In this document: in pieces, positions 62,705 through 64,000 of the stretch
Layout: each line of letters opens with the position of its first letter
Position numbering within the stretch: position 1 is the first letter of the stretch
Source: Sphingomonas sp. ATCC 31555
Lineage (GTDB): Bacteria; Pseudomonadota; Alphaproteobacteria; Sphingomonadales; Sphingomonadaceae
Length of the DNA: 64,000 nt
Assembly (NCBI RefSeq): GCF_000282895.1
Contig: NZ_ALBQ01000014.1
Coordinates: 62,001 to 126,000 of the forward strand
Direction of reading: 5' to 3'
Notes under the pieces: model-generated
The model's input: only the letters and a program-made list of their open reading frames with translations
Database searches by the model: none
Told to the model about the DNA's origin: nothing
Position numbers and translations under genes: made by a program

Positions 62705-63324
62705 CCGAGGATGAGGCACGTGCCTGGGTCCGCGAGCGGTTTGGTGTTTCACGTGAAACACTATTGGCACGATTCGGCGATATTCTCGTAGAGGGAGCAG
62801 AGCACCAGAACCTGATCGCACGCTCTACCTTACCGGCGCTTTGGGGGCGCCACCTGGCGGATTCGGCGCAGCTTGTGCTGCTTGCGACCGGAGCGCGCGA
62901 GGGCGTGTGGCTAGATGTAGGTAGCGGGGCAGGCCTCCCTGGTATCGTCGTGGCGATCCTTACCGAGCGTCCAATGGTGTTGGTGGAGCCGCGCGCCAAA
63001 CGGGTGGCCTTTCTTCGCGAGTGCGCCGAGACTTTGGGATTGGGCGATCGCGTGCGCGTCGTGCAGAGCAAGGTCGAAGCGTTCCGCCCCGATTCACCTG
63101 TAGCCGTCGTATCGGCGCGCGCGGTCGCGGAATTGTCAGTGCTGTTGTTATCCACAGTGTCGTGCACAGATTCGTCCACGATATGGGTGCTGCCAAAAGG
63201 ACGAAGCGCGCATTCGGAGGTGGATGCCGCGCGTGCGAAATGGCAAGGTCGGTTCCACGTGGAACCCAGCATCACGCAGCCGGACTCGGGCATCGTGGTC
63301 GCAACACAGATAGGCGCCAGATGA
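62701..63324 (+). CDS. rsmG: RsmG, 16S rRNA guanine-N7 methyltransferase
   Basis: A 207-residue SAM methyltransferase (GidB) for m7G527 of 16S rRNA, with the SAM loop [16 protein letters not shown] and N-terminal HLADSAQLV. The gene contains two parS-like sites at the DNA level: one encodes GVSRETL (about residues 15-21), the other encodes part of RFHVEPS near the C-terminus. It overlaps both mnmG and parA (ATGA each). Confidence 0.95.
   Translation: MTEDEARAWVRERFGVSRETLLARFGDILVEGAEHQNLIARSTLPALWGRHLADSAQLVLLATGAREGVWLDVGSGAGLPGIVVAILTERPMVLVEPRAKRVAFLRECAETLGLGDRVRVVQSKVEAFRPDSPVAVVSARAVAELSVLLLSTVSCTDSSTIWVLPKGRSAHSEVDAARAKWQGRFHVEPSITQPDSGIVVATQIGAR
62745..62760. repeat. parS site 2 (perfect consensus)
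   Basis: TGTTTCACGTGAAACA is a perfect 16-base palindrome identical to the consensus parS bound by ParB. It lies inside the rsmG coding region, 560-576 bases before the parA start. Confidence 0.96.
63251..63266. repeat. parS-like site 3
   Basis: GGTTCCACGTGGAACC is a perfect 16-base palindrome with the parS core (GTTCCACGTGGAAC) and only the outermost pair altered. It lies in the 3' end of rsmG, 55 bases before parA. Confidence 0.85.
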
Positions 63325-64000
63325 TCACCATCACGATCGCCAATCAAAAGGGCGGGGTGGGTAAGACCACCACGGCCATCAATGTCGGTACCGCCCTTGC
63401 CGCCACCGGCAAGCGCGTGCTGCTGATCGACCTCGACCCGCAGGGCAACGCATCGACCGGGTTGGGCATCGCCCGATCGCACCGAGAGCATTCGAGCTAC
63501 GATCTGCTGGTCTCCGACGCGCAGCTAGAAGATGTGGCGGTTCCTACGGACGTTCCCGGCCTGGACGTCGTCCCCGCGACACAGGATCTGTCGGGTGCTG
63601 AGATCGAGCTGATCGAGTTCGATGCGCGCACGCATCGGCTCGATGCTGCCATTCGCCGGCATCAGGCGATGCGCTGGGACGTGATCCTGATCGATTGCCC
63701 GCCGTCCCTGGGCTTGCTGACCGTCAACGCCATGGTCGCATGTCATGCGCTGCTGGTGCCGCTCCAGTGCGAGTTCTTTGCGCTCGAAGGGCTCAGCCAG
63801 CTGCTCAACACCGTCGAGCGGATCCGCAGCCGCTTCAATCCAGGCCTGTCGATCCTCGGCGTGGCGCTGACCATGTATGATCGCCGCAATCGTCTGACGG
63901 ATCAGGTTTCGGAAGACGTTCGGGCCGTGCTCGGCCGCGTCGTGTTCGACACTGTCATCCCCCGCAATGTCCGGCTTTCCGAAGCGCCCAGCCACGGCGT
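63321..64000 (+). CDS. parA: ParA chromosome partitioning ATPase (truncated by window end)
   Basis: The frame from ATG at 63321 stays open to the window end (226 codons), so the protein is incomplete at its C-terminus. It starts [20 protein letters not shown], with the deviant Walker A KGGVGKTT. Then come the Walker A' VLLIDLDPQGNAS and Walker B VILIDCPPSLGLLTVNA. It matches Caulobacter ParA, which pulls the ParB-parS complex to the new pole. parB is expected just past the end. It overlaps rsmG by four bases. Confidence 0.96.
   Translation, partial: MITITIANQKGGVGKTTTAINVGTALAATGKRVLLIDLDPQGNASTGLGIARSHREHSSYDLLVSDAQLEDVAVPTDVPGLDVVPATQDLSGAEIELIEFDARTHRLDAAIRRHQAMRWDVILIDCPPSLGLLTVNAMVACHALLVPLQCEFFALEGLSQLLNTVERIRSRFNPGLSILGVALTMYDRRNRLTDQVSEDVRAVLGRVVFDTVIPRNVRLSEAPSHG

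Noticed and set aside
62714-62725. AGGCACGTGCCT palindrome near the rsmG start as a fourth parS
   Set aside because: It shares only the CACGTG centre with parS and lacks the GTTN/NAAC flanks.

Overview
This 64 kb window is GC-rich chromosomal DNA from an alphaproteobacterium, most likely a Sphingomonas-type sphingomonad. The lineage is suggested by DivK, MmcB with an alphaproteobacterial LexA box, COQ9, a class I lysyl-tRNA synthetase, a RibBX-like riboflavin protein, CrtZ, DUF1489/DUF1491/DUF3572 proteins, dense GANTC (CcrM) sites and the hemE-side replication origin. It is almost entirely core genome. I see no phage, insertion sequence, integron, CRISPR array, defence island, tRNA or rRNA.

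Layout. 0-2 kb: LPS transport genes lptC-lptA-(lptB) and a short RNase D, on the minus strand. 2-8.5 kb: a two-domain cold-shock protein with a Gly-rich N-terminus, a frameshifted membrane-anchored LuxR/DUF4019 regulator, an ATP-dependent DNA ligase, a racemase, a membrane phosphoesterase, Dps and rpmG. 8.7-19 kb: divK, RidA, MgtE, a cyclophilin, a LysR regulator, a CDC48-like double AAA+ ATPase, an MFS exporter and a TauE exporter. 19-26 kb: prs, gltX, tonB and the riboflavin operon ribD-ribE-ribB/ribX-ribH, in which the usual RibB-RibX fusion is split by a one-base shift. 26-35 kb: an old yellow enzyme, an EamA exporter, coq9, feoAB, lysS, an MFS exporter and an AI-2E family protein. 35-48 kb: an ECF sigma/anti-sigma/fasciclin module, etfBA, sucC, crtZ, msrB, a class A penicillin-binding protein, SCO, mmcB and a SleB-type cell wall hydrolase. 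48-51 kb: ptsN and hpf.

50-64 kb is the replication-origin neighbourhood. On one side, reading away from the origin, are ppsR, maf, aroE, coaE and dnaQ on the minus strand. On the other side are hemE, hemJ, rho and then mnmE-mnmG-rsmG-parA on the plus strand. The roughly 300 bp between ppsR and hemE carries eleven GANTC sites in 234 bp plus a consensus DnaA box and is the best oriC candidate. Three parS-like sites lie 6.5-9 kb away, two of them inside rsmG just before parA.

The most useful points for follow-up are the oriC candidate and parS sites, the split RibBX, the frameshifted LuxR/DUF4019 gene, a palindromic repeat inserted in frame inside a small membrane-protein gene, the LexA box of mmcB, the anomalous hemE start and a possible small RNA upstream of the CDC48-like gene. 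I did not find a clearly new multi-gene system.
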